From: Zygnema cylindricum
Taxonomy: Eukaryota; Streptophyta; Zygnematophyceae; Zygnematales; Zygnemataceae
Assembly: GCA_037447655.1 (NCBI GenBank)
Contig: JBBHKE010003064.1
Coordinates: 7,501 to 20,241 of the forward strand
Direction: 5' to 3'
Length of the DNA: 12,741 nucleotides
Shown here piece by piece: positions 1 to 8,488 of the stretch; the stretch's first letter is position 1, and each line of letters opens with the position of its first letter. The notes under the pieces are model-generated. The model worked only from the letters and a program-made list of their open reading frames with translations. It was not told where the DNA came from and did no database searches. A program made the translations under genes and the position numbers.

Positions 1-2400
1 CTACTAGCAAAAACTGATAAGAAAAATAGTATTTATTTTATCAGTTTATGCTAGTAGTGATGATATTGAAGTATGTTACTAGCACATGCTGATAAGAAAA
101 AAATAGTGATAAGAAAAATAGTATTTTTCTTAGAGTTCTTAATGTCCAGTAAACTCCACACAAAATATACAGAAAATATACAATTTTTTACGGCAAATGT
201 ACGGACTTTGACAAGAAAATACGCTGCACTTTGTAGTACTTTCTGTCTAGTAAAATGAACAACAAATATACGCGAATGTACAAATTTGTACTGAAAATTT
301 ACGAACTATTACGAAAAGAGACGTTCTATTGTTCCACCATTTGCGCGCGGTAAGTTTGATTTTTTTACGATATCTATAAGTTGTACATTATCAAAATTAA
401 CAGAATGTTCACAAACGAATGAGAGTCAAACACATCCATAGTCCATCTTTACAGGAATGTACAGATTTGTAGTGATAATGTACGAACTATTACGAAAATA
501 GACGTTGCATTGTTGCATCATTTACGCGTGGTAAGTTTGTTTTTTTTACGATATATGTAAGTTGTAAATTATCAAAATTTAAAGAATGTTCGCAAACCAA
601 TGAGAGAGAAACACATCCATAGTCTATCTGCCACGTCCTAAGTCATTTCCAAGTCAGCACGACTAAAGTTAAGGAATGAAAGTTAAAGAACGAACGTAAA
701 AGTAGTCCCACGTCACTTTAATCTTGCCTTTGTTCGATTTTAGTGTGACACGTGGCAGAAACATCCTTCTTTCGTGACGTTGATGTGTTAGATTTTGTTA
801 GGGTGTAACGGGTTTTCACAAAAAAGGAGGAAAGGCACGAAGATTTGTTCGATTCAATTTTTTAAAACACTCGAAAAGAGGTAGTTGGGGTTTGAAAATC
901 CTCCCATAGCTCTCGTCAAATATCGTTTATAGAAAGAGAAGGAGGGGGGGAGTTATTGTTGAGTAGACTAAAGCATTGAAAGAAATAACAAAGAGATAAA
1001 TTTAACTGAGGGAAAGAGGGATTATACAATCAAATCGGAGGTTTTAAGGGTTGAGAGAGAGAAAAATCATTGTTGTATATCTGTATTTTAATTTTTCTAT
1101 GTTATGTATATTTTATGAAGGTCTTATTTGTTCTTCTTTTATTAAAATTTTTTTTTTCTCCCTATATCAATTTTCTTAAAGATTAATCCACCTTAAATAT
1201 TATTTAATGATTTTTCACATTATCATTATAAAAAATTACAGAAGAATTAAACTTTTTTTTTATCAATTTTATCTGTTCTTCTTTGATCAAAACTTTATTT
1301 ATTCATTTTTTTAATTAAAACCTTTTTTCCCTATATCAAAATTCAAAAACATTCATGCAATTTAATTATTATTTAATAATTTTCTCGCATTATCATTCAT
1401 GCATCATCGTTATAAAAAATCACGTAAAAATTAAACCGTCACATATTTTTTGATATTATATGAAGCATATTATGAATATTTTGTTTTAACTTTAATATGT
1501 TATTTTTTCTCTTAATATCAGAACTTTTACAAAATAATCCACCTTTGATTCACGGTATACTGCGCTGTATATGTATAATGTTTTATCTATAATATGGGGC
1601 TACCGGATATAGAGTGCAAACGATTCCGTGTTTTCGCACTTTTAACATATTTTGAGTTTTCGCACTTTTAACCTATTATCTATATTTTCTATCTCCGTAC
1701 ATTGTTTTGTTAGATCTTCATCGTTGTCCCAATAATATTTTTTTTTATTATTTTTGTGTTTTTGGCTTCACCTATAAAAAAAAAAAAAAAAAATCTTTTT
1801 TTATTATTTTTATTGTTTGAGATATTTCATAATTTTTAAAGTATGTTTAAATAAAATCGATAAAATTAAAAAATTGTAAAAATCTATTCAAGTTTTAAGG
1901 TTTTTTATTTTTATTGTTTTAATTGTTTGTCGTTGTAACTAGAAAAAAAAAATCTTGTTGTTTGAGAAATTTCGTGATTTTTGAACTACATTTGATATTT
2001 TTTGGTTAACATTTTACGTCTTTTTTTTCAATTTTAAATTGAAACGTATAAAGTGAAATAGTCAAAAATTTTAATTTTACAAAAAAAATCGTTTTAGAAG
2101 TTTCTTATTTTCACGTTTTTTTCTTTTTTTTTTTAGATTTTCCATTTTCTCTTTTGTTCTCTATAACTCGAAGAGAAGTAAAGTGTTTTTTTTTTATTGC
2201 TTTGAACGTTGCAACAAAAAAATAAAGAGAGAGACGATTTTTTTTTTTAGATATTTCATATTTTAGTAAAGTTTTCTTTTTGTTGTTTTAAACGTTGCAA
2301 CTATGAAATAAAAAGAAATAAATGAAAAAACATTTTTTTTGTATTGTTTGTTGCTGTAACTAAAAGCAAACAATGACTTTTTTAAACTACAGTATTTGTA
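1..2400 (+). repeat. Left arm of the giant inverted repeat
   Basis: This arm is strongly related to the right arm as far as about 1720. From 1720 to 2400 the match is looser and interrupted by homopolymer runs, including an 18-base A run near 1776-1793, but shared phrases such as ATTGTTTGTCGTTGTA remain. It contains no gene. The first 57 bases form a hairpin: CTACTAGCA at the start pairs with TGCTAGTAG at the end, with a second inner pairing of CTGATAA with TTATCAG. Confidence 0.75.
274..633 (+). repeat. Two-copy 181-bp tandem duplication in the left arm
   Basis: GAATGTACA at 274 recurs at 455. The two units then run in parallel through landmarks such as ACGAACTATTACGAAAA, GGTAAGTTTG and AACACATCCATAGTC. 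The copies differ by scattered substitutions, so the duplication is old. The right arm does not show two full copies at the matching place, so the duplication appears specific to the left arm. Confidence 0.8.
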
Positions 2401-2529
2401 GAAAATTCAAACAAAAAAAAAAAAAAATCAACCAACAAAAAAAAAAGGATAGATGAAAGGTAGAAATAAAGAGGAAAAAGAAAGTGGGAAAAAAATGAAG
2501 AATAAAAAAACCTTATCAAAATGAACCTT

Positions 2530-2636
2530 CTTCACTATTATCACTACTACCATAAATTGATAAGAAAAATCCCATTTAACAATAATTAAAAATGATGTTG
2601 TAAAAGAATTGGTTGCTTAACAACAATCCACATTTT
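2530..2636. repeat. Rearranged internal copy of the right-end and right-flank sequence
   Basis: Positions 2530-2570 resemble 5021-5061 in the same orientation (CTTCACTATTATCACTACTA against CTTCACTATCATCACTACTG). The adjoining 2571-2636 resembles 5121-5187 in the opposite orientation (for example GAATTGGTTGCTTAACAA). The two blocks are joined at 2570/2571 with a polarity switch relative to the right end of the element. This records a rearrangement, such as template switching or a nested insertion, in the element's history. Confidence 0.7.
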
Positions 2637-2718
2637 TGAGACTAACACTAGAAGGTTCAATTTTTAGTGCTCCACGCATATTCAAACACTACACGAAAAC
2701 TGTATTTTGAGAAATTGT

Positions 2719-2812
2719 CAACAAAGAGAGAGAGAAAAAGAGAAAAAAAAAATGAGAGAAAAAGAGAGAGAGAGAATAAAAAAAAAATTTAAAACAAAAA
2801 AAGAGAAAAAAA
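2719..2812 (+). repeat. Purine-rich (GA/A) low-complexity tract
   Basis: Nearly uninterrupted A and G, including GAGAGAGAGA runs. It is simple sequence within the palindrome loop. Confidence 0.8.
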
Positions 2813-2895
2813 TTATCTTTTTGCCAAAAAAGGTAGTCCTTCCAATAGATGAGTCTTTGCAAAAAGAGCCGCGCTGATGTTCTAATTATGTGCTT

Positions 2896-3100
2896 CGTAT
2901 TTTTTAAAACTCCCCGAAAATGAACAGAAGAGGCAACTAAAATCGCAATTTCTAAAATGTATTTTTCCAAATTATTTAAGATTGCACGGAAAAAACAATT
3001 AAAACCGCAATTTCTAAAATGTAATTTTCAAAACTCTTTGAGATTGCACGAAAGAGGCAATTGAAATCGCAATTTTCGAAATGTCTGTCAAATGTCTAGG
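2896..3100 (+). repeat. 62-bp tandem repeat, about 3.3 copies
   Basis: The phrase CGCAATTTCTAAAATGTA occurs at 2944 and 3006, and a variant CGCAATTTTCGAAATGT at 3068, giving an exact 62-base spacing. Between the hits each unit carries an AGATTGCACG-type segment followed by a GAGGCAA-type segment. A degenerate partial unit precedes the array. Confidence 0.8.
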
Positions 3101-3264
3101 ATGACAAATTGTTAATAGCATCCACCTAAGATTGCAATGGGCTCGCCGCCGCCTCCTCCTCCTCTTTTCTCATTCGTGTGTTAATGTTTACTCTCGTTAT
3201 TTTAAGAAAAAAAATAGTTTTTTTTTTATAGATGCAGCAACAAACAATAAAATAAAATAAAACA

Positions 3265-3380
3265 ATCTCAAAACTGGAAAACAAACTTAAATACCCCGAA
3301 AAAACCTTAACATGCAGTGGAACGTAATAGATATTTAAAATTTTATCAAACATAGTTTGACGATTATCAAAGATTTTAAA
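3265..3380 (-). repeat. Segment related to the YJU2 leader
   Basis: Read on the minus strand, 3358 to 3299 aligns without gaps to 9825-9884 at 50 of 60 bases by hand count. Continuing, 3296 to 3265 aligns to 9895-9926 at about 25 of 32 bases. A weaker match extends outward to about 3380. The equivalent left-arm stretch (about 1813-1912) shares GATATTTCATAATTTT and TTTTAAGGTTTTTT with the same leader. The direction of transfer is not known. Confidence 0.75.
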
Positions 3381-4577
3381 CAACATAAAAAAACAAAAAA
3401 ATATATATATATATTTTTTTATATAAATACAACGACAAACAATAATAATAAAAAAAAACACAAAAAATATCAAATCATAACCCGATTTTGCACAAAGTTT
3501 TCATAATATTTTGAAAAAATCCCACGAATATCAATAATTTGTATAGTATTACTGGGACAAAGATGATGACATAATAAATTCATTTTTGACACGTATAAAA
3601 GATATTATGTATGATCAACAGCTAGATCTAACAAAACAATGTACGGAGATAGAAAATACAGATAATAGGTTAAAAGTGTAAAAACGCATAATTGTTTGCA
3701 CTCTTTATCTTGTATCCCTGAATTATAGATAAAACATTATACGCATAAAGCACAGTACACCGTGAATTAAAAGTGGATCAATTTTTATTTTTTTTGATAT
3801 TGAGAGAAAAAATAACATATTAATTATAACTTACAACAAAATATTCAAAATATGCATAATATAATATCAAAAAATATGAGACGGTTTATTTCTCATGTGG
3901 TTTTTTAAAATGATAATGCGAGAATGATAATGCAAGCAAATCATTAAAAAATGATTAAAGTGCATGAATGTTTTTGAATTTTAATAAAGGGAAAAAAATG
4001 TTTTAATAAAAAAACAGATAAAATTGATAAAAAAATGTTTAATTCTTCCGTAATTTTTTATAATGATAATGCGAAAAAATCATTAAATAATATTGCAGGT
4101 GGATCAATTTTTAAAAATTTTGAAATAGGGAGATAAAATAAGTTTTTAATAAAAGAAAATGAAATAAATAAAGTTTTGATGAAAGAAGAAAAAATAAAAC
4201 CCTATTAATAATACATATATATATATGTAAATTAAAATACATAAATGCAACAATGAATTTTTTCTCTCTCAACCCTTAGGACCTCTGATTCGATTTTATA
4301 ATCCTTTTATAATCCCTCCTCTCAGTTAATTTTTCCTCTCAACATTTGACTAAAGGTATGAGAGTTTTTCCGAACCCGAACTACTTCGTTTCGAGTGTTT
4401 CAAAAATTTGAATCAAACATATCTCCGTGCCTTTCCACTTCTCTTGTGAAAACCAGTTACATCCTAGCAAAATCCAGCGCATCGACGTCACGCAAGAAGA
4501 ATGTTCCGTCATGTGTCGCACTATAATCAAACAATAACAAGATTGGGGTGGCGGGGGACCACTTCTGCGTTTGTTCC

Positions 4578-4727
4578 GTGTTCGTTCTTTAACTTCAGTC
4601 GCGCGCTAACAAGAAAATGACCTAAGACGTGGCAGACGGACTATGGATGTGTGTGTTCGTTCTTTAACTTCAGTCGCGCGCTAACAGGAAAATGACCTAA
4701 GACGTGGCAGACGGACTATGGATGTGT
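4578..4727 (+). repeat. 75-bp tandem duplication in the right arm
   Basis: TTCGTTCTTTAACTTCAGTC starts at 4581 and again at 4656. The copies are almost identical through GACGTGGCAGACGGACTATG, so the duplication is much younger than the arm divergence. It overlaps the counterpart of left-arm sequence around 610-700. Confidence 0.9.
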
Positions 4728-5088
4728 TTGACTCTCATTGTCTTGAGAACATCGCGTAAGTGGTGCAACAGTGCAACGTCTCTTTTCGTGATATTCCATA
4801 CATTTTCAATAGAATTCCGTACATTCCTGTAAAATTGCTATTTCGTTTACTTGACAGAAAGTACTACGAAGTGCAGCGTATCTTCTCGTCAAAGTTCGTA
4901 CATTTTTTGTAAAAAACTGTATATTTCTCGTATATTTTTCGTGGAATTTACCGAGTTTAATGGACAAATAGTACTTTAAGAAAATTACTATTTTTTTTAT
5001 GAGCTTATGTTATTAGCCCTCTTCACTATCATCACTACTGACATAAACTGGTAAGAAAAATACTATTTTTTTTATCAGCTTATTCAAA

Positions 5089-5342
5089 AAAACGGGGTCA
5101 ATCGGAAAAAGAATAATGGTTTAAATGTGGATTTTTGTTAAGCAACCAATTCTTGTACAACATCATTTTTAATTCTTGTTAAATGGGAATGGGCAATACT
5201 AAAGAACCGGCAGATCAATATTTGCAAATGAATCAGGTGCACTCAGAGTCAATCTTTCCTTGTCTAAAGGTGTTGAAAATAATTCCTTTGTCCAAAGGTG
5301 TTGAAAAGAAGTAATTAATATTCAATTTTTAATTTAGACTCT
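5089..5342. other. Non-coding stretch with a 28-bp duplication
   Basis: This is the right flank of the giant element. The only structure is the partner of the inverted internal block (5121-5187) and an imperfect 28-bp tandem duplication (TGTCTAAAGG at 5261, TGTCCAAAGG at 5289, each followed by TGTTGAAAA). No gene is seen. Confidence 0.6.

Positions 5343-5373
<31 letters not shown>
5343..5373 (+). repeat. (GA)n microsatellite
   Basis: An almost pure GA dinucleotide run. It lies on the 3' side of the minus-strand tRNA-like block and could be the tail region of a SINE, but that is only a possibility. Confidence 0.95.
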
Positions 5374-5444
5374 TCACCATGGCTGCCCCCTTAGTCAGAA
5401 AGAAACAAGCAAACAGGAAAAACAGATTGATAGATGACCAAAAT

Positions 5445-5522
5445 GTTGGCATTGACCGGATTTGAACTTAGGTCGCCAGAATAATAGTAGACAAACGCCT
5501 TATCCATCAAAGGGTTAACGAA
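5445..5522 (-). pseudogene. Degenerate tRNA-like block (tRNA pseudogene or tRNA-derived SINE head)
   Basis: The minus strand reads ATGGATAAGGCG followed about 28 bases later by AGTTCAAATCC. The second motif matches the pol III box B consensus at 9 of 11 positions (5458-5468). The first matches the D-arm segment typical of eukaryotic tRNA-Arg (5496-5507). Spacing between them fits a tRNA. Box A is degraded, the T stem does not pair well and no acceptor stem is evident, so this is not a functional tRNA. A tRNA-derived SINE with its tail toward 5343 or an isolated tRNA pseudogene both fit. Confidence 0.45.
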
Positions 5523-5990
5523 ATGATGGAAATATTTGGTTTGATATTTAATTAAAGAGTTACGCAACGTCACTAACTAAAACAGACCAAATTGATGAAA
5601 CGCCACATATAGACAACGGCGCTCGCGGACGCCAAATCTAACGGTGTAAAATATATGATCGGACGAACGTCGTCGCCGCCGCCAAACCGTAGTGAACCTT
5701 TGGTGGCTTTCAGACATTTCGGCGCGGTGTACCACATGGCGCCACATCATTGGACGTCGAAAAAGATGGGAGAAGGAACGATGGCTCCCAAGCTGATAAG
5801 TGTCAACCCATTGTACAACAGCCATACAATAAGTTCAATCGGTCACTGTACCTTCTTGTACTATACACTCTTACAATTGGTCTAGGGTATAGTAGTAGGT
5901 AGATGTGAGTAGGAGTTTAGGAACTTAGCGTGTTTAAGACGCCTCTCTCTAGGTGACCTTTTGTATTTATAGGTCATCTTTGGAGAGCCA
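5523..5990. other. Unassigned region, partly GC-richer
   Basis: Positions 5590-5770 have more CpG and GC than their surroundings, with a short GCC run near 5671-5684. Two overlapping open frames on opposite strands (5577-5825 minus, 76-82 residues; 5655-5885 plus) are Arg/Ser/His-rich and show no domain I recognise. A TATA-like GTATTTATAGG sits near 5963. A fragment of an LTR or promoter is conceivable but no primer-binding site or paired LTR is seen. Confidence 0.35.
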
Positions 5991-6000
5991 TAACTTACTG

Positions 6001-6100
6001 CTCAGGGGAGCAAATTCAATGATTCTTTATTTGTTTGACTCAAGGGAGTCCCTGAGCAAATTCAATGATTTATTTTTCGTTTGACTCAGGGGAGTCTTGG
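6001..6100 (+). repeat. 46-bp imperfect tandem duplication
   Basis: GAGCAAATTCAATGATT occurs at 6008 and 6054, each followed by a GTTTGACTCA(A/G)GGGAGTC segment. The copies differ slightly. Confidence 0.85.
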
Positions 6101-6555
6101 CCTCACAGGGGTGAGGGTGGTCAAAGTATTCGTGTGTCTAGGCGGCACTTATTTAGTGGGAAAGTGGAAAGGGCAAATATTATCCTAAAGGCTTTACATA
6201 GGCGGCTCATTCTAATTTTGTGGGAAAATGAAGACCACAAAATTTCAAAAGGTTGTCTCTGTATTTGCTTTGGCTTTTGCTTTTGTGCAATGGTTGTTAC
6301 TTTGGATGGAATATTTAATCCTCTTAGCTTTAGCAAAGGTAGGAGAAATATATTAAAAAGGTCAAAGTCGTGCACCTAGAAAGCAGTTTCAACTATGTGA
6401 TTCATGTTATCAAATTGCTTGTTTTGATGTGTTTGCTCATTTTTAGTCGGTCCCTTGTAAGGGATAAGAATCTCTCGTTCATTTATATTGGTAGTGTACA
6501 ACTTAAATGACTGACTATCTTTGACTTTACCACTCCTCTTTCTCCCTTATTTACA
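6101..6555. other. Unassigned region with a 60-bp imperfect duplication
   Basis: TAGGCGGC occurs at 6139 and 6199, each followed about 20 bases later by GTGGGAAA, so an old 60-bp duplication is likely. An open frame from the ATG at 6065 to 6379 (104 codons) crosses these repeats and encodes nothing I recognise. I see no other gene, RNA or regulatory signal. Confidence 0.4.
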
Positions 6556-7375
6556 GGAGATGCAGCAATAATAGTATAAAATGAAAGATGTATTTTTTAC
6601 TTTTTTTTTTAATATTTTTAGTCTAGGCTTGATGGCATATCGAATGATAAAAGACAAAAAAACAAAATCGGGAAGCCATGGCGGAAAATCTACGTTCTAA
6701 TGACGTCACATAGTACCATGACTTCTTTATGTCACAAAACCCTAAACATCTACAATGTCACAAAAACCTCGACGTCTTCAACCGTCGCCGTTTTTGTCGA
6801 CGTCACCAATCTTAGGAAGTTTCGTAGTTTCGCAAGTCGTCTATATTTCGTTTCGTAGACTGTCGCAAATTTTGTAGACGTCTACAACTGCCACAAGTTT
6901 GAAGTAATGAAGACGCAAAGAATGATTGACATAAGGGGTGTCCCCATGTAATCGGTACTTTGGTAAAGTATTTTGGACTGTAGTGAAGAGTCACCGTACT
7001 GCTTTGTAGAGCGTCCTAATGTGTGAAAATTAAATCGAAACTTTGACATGTGACGGTTGTAGACCTAGGTACATCTTGTGACGATTGAAGCCGACTACGA
7101 AAATTTCGACGATTAGTGACGCGAACAAAAACAGCGAGAGTGGTAGACGTCTAGATTTTTGTGAAATTGTAAATGTTTAGGGTTCGGTGACATTGTGACG
7201 TCACGCTCACTTGTGACAACGTCGACGTCACTGATTCAAGAACTTTCCACCATGTTTTCCCTATTTCGTTTTTCGATTTTTGTAGCTCGATTTGTCATTA
7301 AAAAAATGGCTAAAAATTATCAAAAAATAATAAAAATCTGAGATCTTTCATTTTATATTAATATTATCTTGTCTC
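6556..7375. mobile_element. Foldback element of about 0.8 kb with TIRs of 300-340 bp
   Basis: The left arm (about 6556-6905) pairs with the right arm (about 7030-7375). Landmarks: TATAAAATGAAAGAT at 6574 is the complement of 7343-7357; TGACGTCA is at 6701 and 7196; CACAAAACCCTAAACATCTACA (left) corresponds to the complement of the TGTAAATGTTTAGGGTT region near 7165-7185. Both arms are rich in GACG/CGTC motifs, unlike the CpG-poor giant element upstream. The loop (about 6906-7030) has no coding capacity. The element is probably non-autonomous. No clear target-site duplication was found and the outer limits are soft. Confidence 0.7.
6934..6948 (+). repeat. Palindrome-centred 15-mer, inverted partner at 7865-7879
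   Basis: AGGGGTGTCCCCATG lies in the loop of the foldback element. Its exact reverse complement CATGGGGACACCCCT is at 7865-7879. Each contains the GGGG-tgt-CCCC inverted repeat. Confidence 0.8.
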
Positions 7376-7964
7376 GTTCTAAAAAGTGTGAGATGACAAC
7401 GAAAGTGTGAGAGGGAGAGGGGAGAGGCAACGACGACGCAAATTTTGAAAAGGACCCATGAATGAAAGTGGAGGTCCGAGACCCATACAATTTTTTTTCC
7501 GTACATGCGCGAGGCTTGCACAGAGAAAAATAGCGAGGACTCTCTTTCGCCCTAAAATTATCCTGCTCGCGTGACGCGTGTGTTGGTCGTTTTTCATTCG
7601 CTGTTTGGGCTATACTTTAACTAAAAACACCTCCTCGAGGTGATTTTGGATGAAGTTTTTTTTTGGGTTGGATTCTTTTGGCCGGGGGTCGAAAAGGGGA
7701 AAACGCCAAAATGCGTTCACATGACGACAAACATGTCGTACATTCAAAGTATGAATTGACGTTCACTCGACTTTGGTAAAAATGATTTTATCGTACGGCT
7801 GAAGTTTTGTCAAAGTTCTCTGAATTTTAGGGCAAAAAGACAGAGAAAAGTAGATATTTTAAAACATGGGGACACCCCTATAGGCACACTTTGAAAAGTA
7901 CACCGTAAAATCTTCGCTAAAACCCAAAGTAACGTTTCAAAGTTTCGGTTACGTGGGAATACGC
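7376..7964. other. Non-coding region, no gene recognised
   Basis: It contains a short GTGTGAGA direct repeat (near 7386 and 7405), a G/A-rich patch (about 7403-7427) and a 6-bp-stem hairpin CACCTC-CTC-GAGGTG near 7628-7642. A short inverted pair around the phrase GCCCTAAAATT lies near 7549 and 7824. A 72-codon minus-strand frame (7379-7597) has no recognisable family and is probably fortuitous. Confidence 0.4.
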
Positions 7965-7966
7965 CC

Positions 7967-8002
7967 TTAGCGTTATTAACATTAAAATAGGATTAACGCT
8001 AA
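7967..8002. repeat. TTAGCGTTA hairpin, copy 1
   Basis: TTAGCGTTA (7967-7975) pairs perfectly with TAACGCTAA (7994-8002) across an 18-base AT-rich loop. Confidence 0.85.
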
Positions 8003-8410
8003 TATGGAAAGTATTTATGTAGTGTTAACCATTTTATATTACGTTCGTCGAAATTAGTGTGGTGTACGAGAAGCTCGTTTACGTACATCGCGTCGTCGTG
8101 ACATCTCAATTTTACAACATTAAGTGCGCTTCGCATGTAAATAAATTTCAGTACCAGTTAGTCGCCGAAAAGAGCGGAACATTTCGAAATATAAAGCATA
8201 AAATAGCGTTAATTTTACTCTAATTTACATGTTTCGTACGATTTCCAAACCGCACAAGTACGTATTTTGGTGAAGCTGTCAGTAGTACACCTGAACTTGA
8301 AATAGTATCGATGACAACTCAGCGTACACCCTACGAAGTCGACACACAAATTGGCGTTAAATGCCAAATTAATGTTAATGTTGTTTTTTTATTTTGGACA
8401 CAAAATCACA
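8003..8410. other. Intervening sequence with scattered copies of the same core
   Basis: Further variants of the hairpin core occur at 8204 (TAGCGTTAA) and 8351 (TTGGCGTTAA, in its own small hairpin TTGGC...GCCAA at 8351-8367). No gene is seen. With the hairpins at 7967 and 8411 this may be a short non-autonomous element with structured ends, but clean TIRs were not established. Confidence 0.35.
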
Positions 8411-8450
8411 AATTAGCGTTATTAACACTAAATTATATTTTACGCTAATT
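8411..8450. repeat. TTAGCGTTA hairpin, copy 2
   Basis: AATTAGCGT (8411-8419) pairs perfectly with ACGCTAATT (8442-8450). Its 5' half, TTAGCGTTATTAACA, repeats that of the hairpin at 7967 in direct orientation. Confidence 0.85.
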
Positions 8451-8488
8451 TTGTTTCTACACTTATAACGATTAGCGCTGTAGTAAGA

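Larger units (their letters stand above)
2401..3224. other. Loop of the palindrome: AT- and purine-rich, no gene
   Basis: This is the unpaired centre of the giant inverted repeat. It holds a displaced element-end block (2530-2636), an A/G tract (about 2719-2812), a 62-bp tandem repeat (about 2896-3100) and a short GCC/TCC run (about 3145-3165). The minus-strand open frames here encode low-complexity, Phe-rich strings produced by the A-rich tracts. They are not credible genes. Confidence 0.6.
1..5088. mobile_element. Giant palindromic, non-autonomous long-TIR (foldback/MULE-like) DNA transposon, left end possibly cut by the window
   Basis: The two halves are reverse complements of each other. 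The left arm (1 to about 1720, looser to about 2400) pairs with the right arm (about 3590-5088, looser from about 3225). One stretch, 1683-1717, matches the reverse complement of 3624-3658 at 35 of 35 bases. Other pairs are 140-260 with 4845-4985, 730-920 with 4360-4550, and 1540-1680 with 3660-3785. The outer ends carry short hairpins built on CTGATAAGAAAAATAGTA (1-57 and about 5047-5088). No reading frame in the interval looks like a transposase and all frames are low-complexity. Very long TIRs without coding capacity are typical of foldback elements and some Mutator-like elements, so the superfamily is inferred. No target-site duplication can be seen because the left edge is the window edge. 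Confidence 0.8.
3225..5088 (-). repeat. Right arm of the giant inverted repeat
   Basis: This is the reverse-complement partner of the left arm. The arm ends in a hairpin (about 5047-5088) pairing TAAACTGGTAAGAAAAATA with the downstream TATTTTTTTTATCAGCTTA. It contains no gene. The innermost part, about 3258-3380, is the portion that also resembles the YJU2 leader. Confidence 0.75.

Noticed and set aside
73-258. 61-residue open frame in the left arm
   Set aside because: It lies within the inverted-repeat arm and has no recognisable family.
2689-3473. Two minus-strand open frames (93 and 115 residues) with many Phe/Ile residues that resemble membrane segments
   Set aside because: They come from reading A-rich homopolymer tracts in reverse. 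Codon content is low-complexity and they cross the loop and arm of the palindrome.
1-5088. CRISPR-like or prophage interpretation of the repeats
   Set aside because: The repeats are long inverted arms and tandem duplications without regular spacers, and the window has a eukaryotic splicing-factor gene.
5800-6120. Possible solo LTR, suggested by TGTCAACC near 5799, a TATA-like motif near 5963 and downstream duplications
   Set aside because: No matching second LTR, no primer-binding site or polypurine tract at a fitting place, and no target-site duplication.
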